From the NCBI RefSeq assembly GCF_001577835.2, contig NC_029518.1, positions 69,595,378-69,659,377 on the forward strand: a DNA stretch of 64,000 bases, in the 5' to 3' direction. Position 1 is the first letter of the stretch, and every line of letters starts with the position of its first letter. The translations under genes and the position numbers were made by a program. Positions 39,301-51,000 of this stretch are shown here, piece after piece. A model generated the notes under the pieces. It was not told the origin of the DNA. It saw only the letters and a program-made list of their open reading frames with translations, and did not search any database. The DNA is from Coturnix japonica (taxonomy: Eukaryota; Chordata; Aves; Galliformes; Phasianidae).

Positions 39301-42300
39301 CGGATCTGCAGACTAAATCATATTCCTCTGTGACAGACTGCATGTCTTTTGTAGTTAAATATAGGATTTTAGCTTTCGGAAATATTAGTCTGCCTTCTTT
39401 CATAGCCCTTAGAGTTGTACTAAAATTACCTCAGGATATGGATCCAGAATAATGCTTGGGATTATTCTGAGCAGAGGCAGTGAATGTTTTATTATTAGCA
39501 ATGATTAATTATGCTTTTAGTTTAACGTGACCACACCAGAATTACGATGACTCCCTTTCTAATCTTATTAGCAGGTTTGTGTTGCCACAGTAATGTGTTC
39601 TGTCCACATCCTGCCTCTCCTCAATGTATTGCACTGAGCCCTCTGTACTAAAGCTAGCAGCAAGAGAGGTTTCCAGGAGCACACAAACAAGCAGGTTATC
39701 GCAGTTCTCATAGTTTTCTCATTAAATAAGGCATACAGAGTTTTAATTGCCGACATGAGAGTTACTGATGATGTCACCAAGCTTCCCACATTGGAGCACT
39801 GTTTATTCAGCTGTTACTGCTGCTTCCAGTCAGAATCTAGCTCTAAACCAACACTGCAAACATATCTGTTGATTATAATGTAATCTTAGGTCCTGGTGCT
39901 TTTCAATGCAGGTGCCAGCACGTGTCTTTTGGGCTAGTCCAAGGGATGAAGACTCGGAAAGGAGAAGTTATTTTCCTGGAGGATGTTCTAGATGAAGTTC
40001 GATCGAGGATGTTAGAAAACATGGCTTCTGCAAAAAGTTAGCTATTTCAGGTCCTATTCATTTCTGTCGATGTTCTGTGTTGATCTAAAACCTGTCGTCT
40101 CTTCTGCCTTTTGCTTTCCCCTTAATCAGAATAATCATAGAATGGCCTGGGTTGAAAAGGACCATAATGATTACCCAGTTGTGGTTTTTTTCTGGATGAA
40201 CAGACAAGTCAACAGTAGAGTTGGAACTGGAGTTCAGGGGACAATATAGATTTCACCCAAAGGATTTGTAGCTCTGACAGATAGTCTTCTCAGGCACAGT
40301 TGACTCCATCTTGTCCACAGTTGCTACTTGCCATCTTCTCAGCCTCATGTCTGTTTCAGAGTCCATCCCCAGGAGGTTGCTGGTCTGCAGCAGTCTGCCA
40401 AAGGGGACATTTACCTGCACTGGCTGTGGCTCCAGAGCTTTCATTTTGAAGCAATAGCATTTAAGCTGTTCTTGGGGAAATACTGCCCTCCTCTTGTGCC
40501 TTCTGGAGTTGCATGCTAAATTAAATCTATCAGCTTGAGCATGCATCTTCCTTGCTCTGCCTTCTCAGCTTTTGTACTCCAAGTAATTTTGCCTGAAAGG
40601 CAGACAAGGAGAAGGGAGGCATGCAGATGCAGAATGATAGGTAGTCACCCTCCTATTGTCAAAGCAGTTTTCCCACGGAGAGCAATGGAGCTTAGAGCTT
40701 CAGTTTAAAGGGTCAGTATTATAGCTGAGTGTAAAGCCAGCTTATTTTTGTGTGGGCCTGATCTGAAATGATGGAGGACCAGACCTGTGTTCCACTGCAC
40801 AAGCAGTAAGAGAGGCAGCCAAAGACAGTGATGTGTTGGGGTGGCACTGTAGCATTTCCTGGAGTTTATCTGTTAGATCCTAAATCCTGTTTGTGCTTGT
40901 ACAGATTTTCTCCCTTGCATCTGAATTTCCTGCCTTGCTTTTTCTTTTGGAAATTAGATATCATAAATCCCTGACTCTTAGGGATGTCTTTGGTGTTTGA
41001 AAATTGTCTGGATACACACTGGAAAGCACTACAGATTAGTTTGTGTACCAAGGTGCCTGACTGTCACTAAAAGACTGTAGGAGCTGGGCATCTAACAGCC
41101 AGTGCTAGCTTTAAAAACCAATAAGGAATTCCTGTATGGAATTAGAGCTGGTTAAGTACCTTCGTGGAGACACTCTTTGCAATTAGCTGTACATAGGTCT
41201 TCTGCTATTTAAGTTTCCGTTATCAGCATCATCCTTCTTTCTACTCATCTCAAAAAGGAAATAAACCTTTGTGAAGGAAGTTTGGGATAAGGAGCGTTTA
41301 AACAGGCTGAACCATGCAGTCTTCTCTAATTGACCCTGCTTGAACAGGGTCAGTTATAGAAGCTGGACTAGACAGTCTCAGGAGGTCCCTCCTAATCTAA
41401 GTGATTCTGTGGTTGCATCTGCGGTCAATGCTGTGGCTTAAAAGGGAAATCTGAGCACTCAGCTCAGCTTCTCTGAGTACATTTAGTTCAGATTTCTACG
41501 GTGGATGGCATGAATCTCCCTAAACGTGCATCTGAGTGCTGTTAGCCAATGGAGCAATTGCTTTGATAGTTTAAGCTTCCCTCAGAGTCTTTAAACAAAA
41601 CCTGAACTCCTGTGTCATTCTCTTTGTGACTGTCTGAATTACAAAGAGGAATTCGGTGTAGCTTAGGCTTGTGTAATGAACCCTTCTGACCTTAAAATCT
41701 ATATTAAACATATTAGGAGAAGTGAGGGAAAATGCATGTCTGGGACAGCTCTTAATATGAAGAAAGATTTCTATCTTGGCCTTCTTGCTGTTCACATCCT
41801 GACAATTTCCATTTTGCTTACAGCTTTGTAAGATCTCACCTTTTACTGGCATTTACAAATGTGAGCAAGGGAGTCCTTATACTATTATGGACTTAAATCT
41901 TCTTTTTCTCTGTTCCTTTTCAGCAACCAAAGAGGTAGAAGACCCTGTGGAGACAGCAGAGAAGGTTGGTCTTGCAGCACTAATAATTCAGGTGAGTTTG
42001 ATGTACTTCCATACGTGTTTGCATCTTCTGTGCAAGATGACAAGTTGTGCTGGAGGGCAGCATCCAGGTAACATTAAGTTCCTGTTTCAGGACTTCCGAG
42101 GCCTCCTCTCATCTGATTATCAGTTTAGCTGGGATCGAGCTCTTCAAAGTCGTGGAGATACAGGCGTGTTCTTGCAGTACACCCATGCCAGACTCCACAG
42201 GTAAAAAGGAACCTGTGTGCAGAAGTACAATCTGACACTAATTTTAACCTTGCTATGTTCATAGTAGCATTAGGTGATAGCATTGAGTCCTTCCCTAAAT

Positions 42301-45300
42301 AAGGCATGAATTCACTCTTTCAGCAGAGGTGTGGGTTCACAATAGGAATCACCAAGCTTTCCCAGTAAAGCAAGCCAGTTAAAGTTACACTTCCATCTCA
42401 CTTCTACAGAGCCAAGCTAAACTCTCTGTTCCAGCTACGGTATCTCTGTAGTTGGTTTCAGTGATGAAAAATGGTGGTGGTGAAGGGAACTGGTGCAGAA
42501 ATTGAAGTGCCTGTACTTGTGAAATGTACCAAGTTACAGAACTTAAACTGGTATTCCTTCTGAGGTGATGGTAGCCACAAATGGTATTTAGGGAGCATAA
42601 TCCCTTTCTCTAGTGTCTTCCTCCGTTACCCCCTTATCACCCATATGTTGTAGTAGAGGTGGTGTCTGCCTCCCTAATACTTGTAGCATCAGCTTCTCAA
42701 CCTGCTTTCCACCCGTGTCTCTAATCCCTTTTTCAACTGTTTGATACCAAACATCTAGCACAAACTTTACATTGTTTTTATCTTGGACTGAAGTTACCTG
42801 GGCTTTCTTAGTGTTCCATTCAGCTTGAACAAAATATACCTACCTTTCTTCTCCAAAATATAAATTACCCTTTGTCTCGTTTGTTTTTTGCTTACCAGGA
42901 ATTTTTATCTAGCGTTTGCTTTTGATTCTTGTGTTTTAGTTTAGAACAGATGCATGGGAATGAGCCAGTCACTGACGTTAACGTGGCATGCCTGCAAGAG
43001 CCAGGTGCAATCTCTGTTCTTCAGCATCTTCTCAGGTTTGTCCAGATTTCTTTCTAAATACCATTCCCTTTAAAATAAACTTCAGGATTTCAGTTTGCTG
43101 AGCTCACTCAGACACTTTTCCCTTATGACTGTATAGTTTTAGGGAATGGCTTCTCTGTGAAATCATGATTGCAACAGTAGCCCTCCAGGTGAGACCAGTG
43201 GTGTCTTATTTGTCCTCTGCAATTGTATGTTTCAGAAAACTCGGGATGTTCCTTGGGTTTTCTCAGACTCATGCATGGCTGTCCATCACGTGTAACAGCT
43301 GACATGGTGCTCTTGTTGACATGAGCAACCAGCCCTCATTAGAGCTTGCTCTGCAGTTATCCCTCAACTTAAAGGAAGAAGTGGTGTAGGTGTGATGGGG
43401 AGTGGGCTTGGTAGCTAAGCACAGAGCAGGAAGGGCTGCTGTCTGCTTTGAAATCTGTTCAGCCTTAGAGGCGTGGGTAACTTCATACAGGTTGTGAGAA
43501 GGAGAATGTACATAAGTAGACTTGGGATAAAACGGTGGATCTCTATCAGCCTGCCTCTGTTTTTCAGTTAATACTGTCTTACATAAGTTTATTTTCTTCC
43601 AGGATTACATAAACCCGATTTGTTTTCTAATGCTACAAAATTCCCTTTAGCTACTTGAAATTCTAAGTTGCATTTATTAAAGGCAGTATCCAAGGGATTA
43701 TTTTGACTGCCTTGGTTATTTAATACATGTTGTTTGCTGCTAGGAACTTGCAATTACCGTTGAAATGTAAAACCAGACATAATGTTCCAGGGGCAAATAT
43801 AGCTTTTGTGTCCTCTTCGCTATTAACGTTCCTCTCTGAGCTCTGCAATCTGCAGTGTTTGTTTGCATGATGAGCAGAAGCAATCTCTCTCCAGCAAGAA
43901 GTGAGTGAGGAAGAAATAAACAATTGTGTGCTAATTACATGGCTTACGTCTGTTTTAGACTATTCCTGTTAATTGTATGTTTGTTCTGATTTAAGCACGT
44001 CTGATAAGCCTTTTAGCCCAGTGAACTTTCCTATCACTTTAATGCCAAGCACTTATTTTCTTTCTTTGCAGGTATGATGAGGTCCTGTACAGATCTTCTC
44101 AGGATCTGCAACCCAAGCACATAGTCAGCTACCTGCTCACACTTAGGTAAGGCAATTGCTGATACCAGCATCCTTCTCCAGTAAGGGCTGGTGGTGCCTG
44201 TTTCCCCCACCTGGCTTTGCAGCTCTCATATCCACAGTGTGTTGAAGAGAAAAATAGAGGAAAGATGTAAATTTGTGGGACAGTCTCTCTGGAGCTGAAA
44301 AGACATAAAGAAGGATAACAAATGATATCATAAGTACTGGATTACTGTGTCCAGTTCTGGGCTCTCCAGTACAAAAAAGACAGGGATCTCTTGGAAAGAG
44401 TCCAGCGGAGGGCCACTAAGATGGTGAAGGGCCTGGAGCATCTCCCCTATGAGGAGAGACTTAGGGAACTGGGTCTGTTTAGCCTTGAGAAAAGAAGGCT
44501 GAGAGGGGATTTGATCCAGGTTTATAAATACCTGAGGTTTGTTGGGAGCCATAGTGGTGAGGCTGGTCTCTATTTCAGTAGTGCTGTGGGGACAGGACTA
44601 GGGTAATGGGATGAAACTACAGCATAAGGAAGTTCTGCACGAATGTGCGGAAGAACTTCTTTATGGTGAGGGTGACGGAGCACTGGAAACAGGCTGCCCA
44701 GGGAGGTGGTGGAGTCTCCTTCTCTGGAAGATATTTCCAAACCCGCCTGGACGGCCTTCCTGTGTCGACATGGTGTAGAGGAGCTACTGCTTTGGCGGGG
44801 GTGGACTCGATGATCTCTAGAGGTCCCTTCCAACCCCTACAATTCTGTGATTCTGTGAGGTGAAGGATGGAGGCAGCTAAAAAGGAACAGGGAGTCTCAT
44901 GAAAAACTGCTTCCAAGGAGAAAGAATCATTTGACTGTCACCCAGTGCCAGGAACCAGAATTATGCCAGACTGGCTGTTTCTTTAAGACATTTGAGCTGA
45001 TAATATGCTCACAAACCTCCAAACTTTAGCTATTTTTGTCCAAAAATCTTTAACCACCAATCTCAGATGATGCACTGAGTTGTACAAAGCATGTGAAGTG
45101 GCTGTAAGTCACACTGGGCATGCAGTGTCCATGGGGGGTTCCCCACAGGGACATGTGTGACTGAGCAGGGCAGCAGAACGCTGACATAGAATAGATGGAG
45201 AAGGTTGTAGAACCTGTGCATGGGGGAGAGCTACGTAAGGTAGGAAAGAAATCGTATAAAGAGATGCATAATGTTTGTTATTTTTTTTTACTGTTCTGTT

Positions 45301-46659
45301 ATCTCCTTGGTAGTGTATGACATACATGCTGACTATGTATTTTATGGCCGTTTTATGGCTTTTCCAGTTCTGCTGCTTTCTGTATGCTGCAGCATCGCTC
45401 TGATAGAACGATGTGTTCCTTCTCACCTTGCTTTTCGTTTCAGCCATCTCGCAGCTGTGGCACATCGATCTCTTCCTGTGAAAGGCAGCACACCTGCTGT
45501 AGCCCAGGTATGGCACAGTGTTGGCACGTGGTGGGAGGGCAGCCCAGGAATGATTCCTTAGGACTTTGCTCTGCTGTGTAACCACTTGGCACAGCATGTA
45601 CTTCCAGGCTGCCCTACAGGGCAACACCACCCTGGGATGGCAGAAACTGCTGTTTGTGGCTGGACCTTGCAGAAATGGGCTGCTTTGAAACAGAGCAGTC
45701 CATAAGGAGCGCTGCTCCAAACCAAAACAGCTCCTTTTCCTTCTCATCACTTTTAATTCTAAGCTTTTAAAGCAAATACTTAAAAGTTTAACTTTTTCTA
45801 TCAGTTTCCATCAGACTTATGTGGGAAAAGAATAAGGATGTAACAGAACTCTTCTCCTCCCTCTTGCCACCTACATATCCCAAGTTGGCTATGTTGCCAT
45901 TGTAGCCAAAGCAGCGAGGCTGATAACTTCTGATGTACAGTTCCAAATAGATGCATGTTATTTTCTACCACTATCCCAGGCAGTGCTGACCTCTCAAGTG
46001 CTCCATAAATGCTGTAACAGCTACACTGTCTGTCTTAGTTAACTGTTTCAAAAGCAGTTACCAGTCTGATTTTGGTAGGAAGTCACATTCAAGTGCAGAG
46101 ATCTGGTGTGGGGGAGAACACTACCTTCCCAAATATCCAGTCGTGGAACAGCTGAGCAGACACTGACAGGGAAATGAACTGTACAGAGCAGCCTCAAGTT
46201 AACAGCCTCTAATCTATATGTAATTAGAGGAGGGATATCAGCAGGGTCCTCTGCCTGTAGCAGCCTGTGCTACCATGTTGTACCCTAAAGGTTTTGTGCT
46301 TTACAGTAATCATTAGTTCTCCCGTGGGCATCCCCTCTGGTCTCTCTGCCGTGAGCTTGTGGTCTTCATCTATGAATGGCATAATTAGGTATGGCTGGAC
46401 ACTGCTGATGAAAGATGTCCCTTCTGACACTATCAGCAGCTGGTGTAAATTCTGCCAGTGCTGGTGTTAGTGCTCAGATGATGTGCGTTCTTTCTTACCT
46501 TTAAAAGGCTGCTGCTGCTGTGTCCTGTTCTGCAGCACAATAAGCTAACTAACTGTTGCTCTTGTTTTGCAGGCAAGGCTCTGTCTCTTTCAAGCCACAC
46601 GCTCTGTTCTAGCCAATGGAATGAAGCTTCTTGGCATTACACCTGTAACTCGAATGTGA
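18213..46659 (+). CDS. RARS2: RARS2, mitochondrial arginyl-tRNA synthetase (complete, 20 exons)
   Basis: Charges mitochondrial tRNA-Arg in the matrix; class I synthetase. Exons: 18213-18251, 18361-18434, 19243-19348, 20845-20928, 23786-23883, 25233-25288, 26807-26890, 30600-30676, 33689-33844, 35435-35541, 36116-36211, 37485-37545, 38851-38927, 39912-40036, 41924-41991, 42091-42200, 42940-43035, 44072-44146, 45444-45507 and 46573-46659. They join to 1740 nt, 579 residues plus TGA (human 578). Seen: basic N-terminus [13 protein letters not shown] suited to mitochondrial import; class I HIGH signature HIGHLRST at residues 142-149; [10 protein letters not shown] at 171-180; [10 protein letters not shown] about 326-335; loop GMKTRKGEV at 383-391 in the KMSKS position (no canonical KMSKS, as in the human protein); [11 protein letters not shown] in the C-terminal DALR anticodon-binding domain; end [12 protein letters not shown]. 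Start chosen by match to human MACGFRRAIACQ. Two stops in tandem (TGATGA). Intron 11 has a GC donor; all others are GT-AG. Divergent from ORC3, convergent with SLC35A1. Confidence 0.97.
18579..18820 (-). mobile_element. CR1 LINE 3' fragment
   Basis: Antisense copy in RARS2 intron 2. Tail TCACAGAATCACAGAATTAT; subfamily signature AAGGTTGGAAAAGACCTAGA shared with the copy at 61684. Confidence 0.9.
20002..20246 (-). mobile_element. CR1 LINE 3' fragment, CCCTGCC-A-GGCAGGG subfamily
   Basis: Antisense copy in RARS2 intron 3, tail at 20002. Very similar to the copies at 14406 and 57374. Confidence 0.93.
21286..21457 (-). mobile_element. CR1 LINE 3' fragment
   Basis: Antisense copy in RARS2 intron 4, about 170 bp, tail ATCATAGAATCATAGAACC. 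It is truncated at CCTCCCTGGGCAAGG, where a short tandem repeat begins directly. Confidence 0.9.
21457..21519 (+). repeat. 25-bp tandem repeat, about 2.5 copies
   Basis: Units 21457-21481 and 21482-21506 match at all but about 4 positions (core GGTCTACTGTCTRCAGGTAC); a partial third unit follows. It abuts the truncated 5' end of the CR1 copy. Confidence 0.75.
23560..23580 (+). repeat. (TTTA)n short microsatellite
   Basis: About five TTTA/ATTT units in RARS2 intron 4. A separate poly-T run of about 15 bases at 23756-23770 is the pyrimidine tract of the exon 5 acceptor. Confidence 0.7.
24411..24886 (-). mobile_element. CR1 LINE 3' fragment, CCCTGCC-A-GGCAGGG subfamily
   Basis: About 475 bp, the longest copy of this subfamily here, antisense in RARS2 intron 5. 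On the minus strand it encodes a readable ORF2 piece ([20 protein letters not shown]). Small deletions disturb the 3' UTR inverted repeat. Confidence 0.93.
27945..28216 (+). mobile_element. CR1 LINE 3' fragment
   Basis: Sense copy in RARS2 intron 7. Encodes the remnant [20 protein letters not shown] and ends CGGGCCATTCTATGATAACC. Same subfamily as the copy at 53374. Confidence 0.9.
28676..28836 (-). mobile_element. CR1 LINE 3' fragment
   Basis: Antisense, about 160 bp, RARS2 intron 7; tail AATCATAGAATTACCCAGG. More diverged than most copies here. Confidence 0.85.
31932..31960. repeat. (TA)n microsatellite
   Basis: About 14 uninterrupted TA units in RARS2 intron 8. Confidence 0.95.
32927..33103 (+). 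mobile_element. CR1 LINE 3' fragment
   Basis: Sense copy in RARS2 intron 8, from GTGAGACACTGGCACAGGCT to the degraded tail CCTATGGATTCTATG. Old and diverged. Confidence 0.85.
33140..33242 (+). repeat. G/T-rich, strand-asymmetric stretch
   Basis: About 100 bases almost free of A and C on the plus strand, mixing TTTTGT, GGTTTG and poly-T runs. It directly follows the CR1 tail at 33103 in RARS2 intron 8. Confidence 0.7.
36212..37484 (+). other. GC-AG intron of RARS2 (intron 11)
   Basis: Exon 11 ends ACAAG and the intron begins GCAAGT; the acceptor is TTTCAG at 37479-37484. The split codon AG/A gives arginine in [13 protein letters not shown], matching human [13 protein letters not shown]. The nearest GT, four bases downstream, would break the frame. 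Except for the GC, the donor matches the consensus AAG/GCAAGT, as is usual for GC-AG introns. Confidence 0.85.
40133..40185 (-). mobile_element. Very short CR1 3' end
   Basis: Only the tail and about 40 bp of 3' UTR (AATCATAGAATGGCCTGGGT), 97 bp after RARS2 exon 14. Confidence 0.75.
41331..41412 (+). mobile_element. Short, old CR1 3' end
   Basis: Degraded GCTGGACTAGACAGTCTCAG and GTGATTCTGTGG blocks in RARS2 intron 14. Confidence 0.7.
44335..44858 (+). mobile_element. CR1 LINE 3' fragment, young subfamily
   Basis: About 525 bp in RARS2 intron 18, sense. Nearly identical to 60206-60708 over the ORF2 C-terminus ([20 protein letters not shown] readable), with a few small indels that break the frame later. 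Ends CAATTCTGTGATTCTGTGA. Confidence 0.95.
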
Positions 46660-47135
46660 TGAGGCTGTATGGAGGATGAAGTCACATCTCTTAGTAAAAG
46701 GTTATTTTCCAAGAGAATACTCTCCTGTGAGTCACTGCTAATGCTCCTGAGTGCCTGTATTGCAGAAGAGCACATATGCTACCTCCATTTGAGGGAGGCA
46801 GCGCTTGTCATAATTATCTTTCCCAGACAGTAGTAGTGTATTTAAGACACTACAGTGTGGTAGTTCCCATAAAAGACAACTGTTCTGTATTTACCTTTGT
46901 AAATATAATGCATCCTTTCAGTAGAGGAAGTGGCATTACACTGCACTGCCCTAAGCAATGGAAGTTCTCCCCTTCTGCAGTTGCCATTGTGTGCTTAAGC
47001 CTCGTGGCAGGAGGGGTGCAGCAGCACCAGGGCCCAATGAATCCTGTAAGACGTTTTTCACGTTGTATTGCATTCCCGCTTCACCAGCCAGGACTGATTA
47101 GGGCAGAGATAGCTTTGCTATAAACACATAGGATT

Positions 47136-47343
47136 ATGGCCTAAAGTTGCACCAGGGTAAGTTTAGGTTGGATATCAGGAAAAATTACTTTACAGAAAAG
47201 GTAGTTAAACACTGGAATAGGCTCCCCAGGGAGGTGGCTGAGTCGCCGTCCCTGGATGTGTTTAAGAGCTGTTTGGATGTGATGCTCAGTTTATTGGAGG
47301 GCTGTGAGTTAGGGTACTATGGTTAGGTTGTGGATGGACTCAG
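47136..47343 (+). mobile_element. CR1 LINE 3' fragment
   Basis: Lies about 480 bp after the RARS2 stop, so possibly inside its 3' UTR, in sense orientation. Same subfamily as the copy at 7238. The 3' tip lacks clear ATTCTATG tail units. Confidence 0.85.
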
Positions 47344-47898
47344 GGCATCAGGGAGGGATGGAATTAAATCAAAGCATAACATGCACTACTGTTTTCAAGC
47401 ACCACTTTGTTATGCAAAAGGAGTTTAGAGAAAAAGTGCACAGATAATCTTCTAGTCTGACACCTCATACTTGACTGCATAAAAGAAAAAGGCATTACAA
47501 ATCATCCTAAGAACACCAGAGAAGTACTTTGTTCATATCATACCTATTACCTAGAAGAAAAACTTCTGTGACTAATCACACTGCAGCTGCCAAATGGTTT
47601 AAGAAAAAATGCTGGCAGTAATTGCTCTTTTTAATAGGTTTTTTTGAAGCTCTAGGGCATTTTTTCCCCTCACAGGGTAAAGAAAGTTCATCAAATACAC
47701 CGTAAGAACCAATTTTCCTCCATTATATACATTATATACAATTGAGTGTTCAGTTCCTTCATTCTACCTTCCTTGTAAATGGAACTCTTCATTGTCCGAC
47801 GCAAATGAAGAACGCTTTCAATAAAACACCCATCCAGCTCCCAGCAGTAATAAAGCCTCAGCACCAACTTCACGTGTGAAAAAGAAAGAACTTCTGCT

Positions 47899-47904
47899 TT
47901 TAAT
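47899..47904 (-). promoter_or_regulatory. Candidate polyadenylation signal of SLC35A1 (ATTAAA)
   Basis: Minus-strand ATTAAA 116 nt past the SLC35A1 stop codon; a second ATTAAA lies at 47630-47635. No minus-strand AATAAA was seen in the intergenic gap. Confidence 0.3.
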
Positions 47905-48019
47905 CCTATCCCCCTTACAGCAGTTCAAAACTACCTTAAGGCTAAGTTAAAAAGTTCAGTTTTTCTGTTTTTGAAAGTCCTTTTGTGTTTTCCCTCATCC
48001 GTCCGCTTTCAAGGCCGGA

Positions 48020-51000
48020 TCACACAACATCAGGTCTCTCTTTTGAACTTTTAGGCTCTGAGGGCTGGATTTTGGTGGTGTCTTGTCGAGGTAATCCATA
48101 GAGGTAAATAGAAATGCACACCAGGAGAGCACCCATGGTAAAGGTAACAGCTGCAAAGAGACAAAAGAGTTGAAGTAAACACCTCTGTGTAAGAAGAAAA
48201 TTACAGAAGACTGAGCTCTGTAAACTACGATGTCTGAATGAGAGTCTGAAAGTTACACAGAACTAATCAGGATGAATACTGCTGCTTCCTCTCACACAGA
48301 TACTTACCACCTAAGTCACAACCTCAGGCACTGTTTGATGTGCTCTCACACACCACTGGGCATAGAGAAGGGGAAGGTAGAAGCTGATGCAGTAGCACAT
48401 GTAACTTAACAGGATATGGTAACGCCTGTGCTGAAATAAATAGCTAAGGAATTGAGACTGGCTGCAATAAAACCAGCAAGGAATGATAGTTTCTTATCAG
48501 CAGCTCCATCAGATAAATAGATTTATCAGTGTGCAAACTAAACTGCATCAGAAAGTGATTCATGAACAGAGCTGGCTAAAGCAGCAAGGTGTTTAAACGG
48601 GAATAAACCTTTCCCTGTGAAGTTACGGGCTGCCTCAGAAAGAGCAAACCACAAATGCAAGATTATCAGTTACCTTATGCAACACAACGCAGACAGCAGT
48701 TCTGGAGAAGACCAAGTTAAAGCAGGAAAATTCAAAGGAGTTAAATGCATAAGAATGATGGCTTTCGTGTGAACTGTGTACAGTCTGCTAACAAGGCAAT
48801 GGGCACATGCAGTCAAATCAAATGGCAAAAAGACACTTACTTATCTGGAGACCAAAGAGGATGACTGAGGCTGCAGTAGAAAGAACGATGGCTGCTGCTG
48901 CAGAAAAGCCTTTCATTATGTTATCTGTGTACTTCACAACAACTGAAGTGTAGAGGCCCCCCACACTGGCCAGAACTGGAAAGCAGACAATACATTTCTA
49001 TTAGAGGTGCTGTTGTTTACTCTTAAAGAGATTCATTTTATTCTGGTCCATGCTTGGTCTACATCATCCTAACTGGTAAGTTAACATGGAGCAAAATGGC
49101 ACACCTACAATGGCTTCTAGGTCAGATGTGACTCAACTAAAGATGCTCTGCTTACCACTCACTTAATTTAAACTGCTCTTTCAGCACTATTTTCGATTGA
49201 ACAAGAAAACACAATTTTCTTGGAAATTATTTTTAAAAAATCCCTCAAAATATAGTAAGAAACAGTGGGTCGGACTGAATTTGTAGGTTCATACAACCAG
49301 ATAAACCATAAGTTAAAATACAACAACAAAGCAGTGTAACAGGCCCCTGCAGGCACCAGGTACTTACAGATGACAAGCCAGACGAAGAAGGTATAGCCAT
49401 AGAAAAACCCCTTCTCCAGAACCTGGGCTCCATCCGACATGTACACACCAACCAAAGTCACCACGATCCCTGATAAGTACATCTGAATATTCCTCACCCA
49501 CAAGGAAGTATCTGAGCTCTTCAGTACCTTCTCAAAATAAACTCCTAGAAAAATAAAGAAGTAAATCAATAATTCCATAAGATCAATGAAGCATCAACCT
49601 CAGTGATTCACAGTTGAGTGTTTCAGAGCCAGATAAGACCACTGGAATCATCTCTTACAGACCTTTTCAATTCACGTAAGTTCCCAATGCAGAAGTCCCA
49701 GCAGCACGCCCTGATGACACACATTTTCCAGGGCAGGATCATTTAAAGGTATATGTAACATCAAAACTAGATACTGTTTCTCTTTACAGTTGCTTCAATT
49801 GTTGATGAGCTCAGTTGCATTTCACTTTGGCACCTGGTGTTATATCCTTAGGACAGTATATGTGGATTTGGGCATGGCATAGGATGGTTTATTCCTCCAT
49901 TATGTGATACAAAAAAATACATGGAAGCAACAAAGCACAAAGAGCAGACTTATAGGTGAGATGCCCTGGGCAGTCACACTCCCTCCTGAAATGACCGAGT
50001 TGGCTCCAAATAAAATCTTGCTACTCTTTAACTCATGGAAAATACAATTTGGAATTTAATAGGGTGCAGTGAGGCTGTATGGTTAATACATAACCTAAAC
50101 CAGATACATTTCAGGTGTTTAAGAAAAGCAACCACTTAAATACCCTGTATGATTTTCGCCCTGAGTTTAAGGAACAAAATAAACAAAAAAACCTAGTCTT
50201 GTTAATGGTGGTAGCACTTAAAATAACCCAGAATAGCCTACCTTGAGTTTTCTGCCTGCTGAGAACACCTACAGAGCATAACCACATATAATTAACTTAC
50301 CAGAAATTTGGCTCAGCATGAACCATATTTTGTACATTTTATAAACTAAGAAAAGAGAAAGTAAGCCGGTGTCAGATCACTACAGTCGCTGAGACGTAGG
50401 AAAGAATGAGCGTGGCCTAGGAAAACTATTATTCAGCAATGTTTTGTGTCATTGGGGCTGACATGTATTTGTATGTGTATGTATCTAAAACGCTGTTACT
50501 AGCATTGTGGGGTCCTTGAATGCTTGGAAACTGTCGCAGGATCAACAGTTTGAAGCAACTTTTCTTCATCTCTGAGGGACAAAACCATAACTTTTGGGGC
50601 TTTGCTGGAATAAAACATTCAGCACGTTAAGTCCAGAAAGTGAAGGTTTGATGCCAAAATGACTTAATCATATTACGGGTGGGGGAAGGAAGAGGAGGGA
50701 AGGAATCTGAATAGAACTTGTGTTTTAAGCAAGTAAAGCCCCAAGGGCAGAAGGAGCTGCATGGATGAAATCCTCTGTCTTTCTTGCTGCCTCAAAGCTA
50801 CAGCTGTCAGTGAGGAGAACACCCAACTGCAAGCCTTTTGCTGGAGAAAAAAGCCGTATGTGTCTCTAAATCCCCCAGAGCAGCCCGCTCCAGCCCTTCA
50901 AAAGGTCTGAATGTGGAGAGGCACAGCTGTCCGCCTTCCTCATTGGAGAAAGCCAGAGAGTGTTAGAAGGCTTTGAATGCTTCACTGTGAATGCTGTCTC

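Larger units (their letters stand above)
46660..48019. other. Convergent intergenic region between RARS2 and SLC35A1
   Basis: Holds the 3' UTRs of both genes and one CR1 copy (47136-47343). RARS2 side: an AATATA variant signal at 46902-46907, then canonical AATAAA only at 47820-47825 and 47849-47854, past the CR1. SLC35A1 side: minus-strand ATTAAA at 47899-47904 and 47630-47635. If the distal RARS2 signals are used, the two 3' UTRs overlap antisense. Otherwise there is no recognisable content. Confidence 0.55.

Noticed and set aside
49300-49367. Continuation of SLC35A1 exon 6 as an alternative C-terminus
   Set aside because: The frame stays open past the donor, but the donor TCATCT/GTAAGT is strong and the next exon restores the conserved family sequence.
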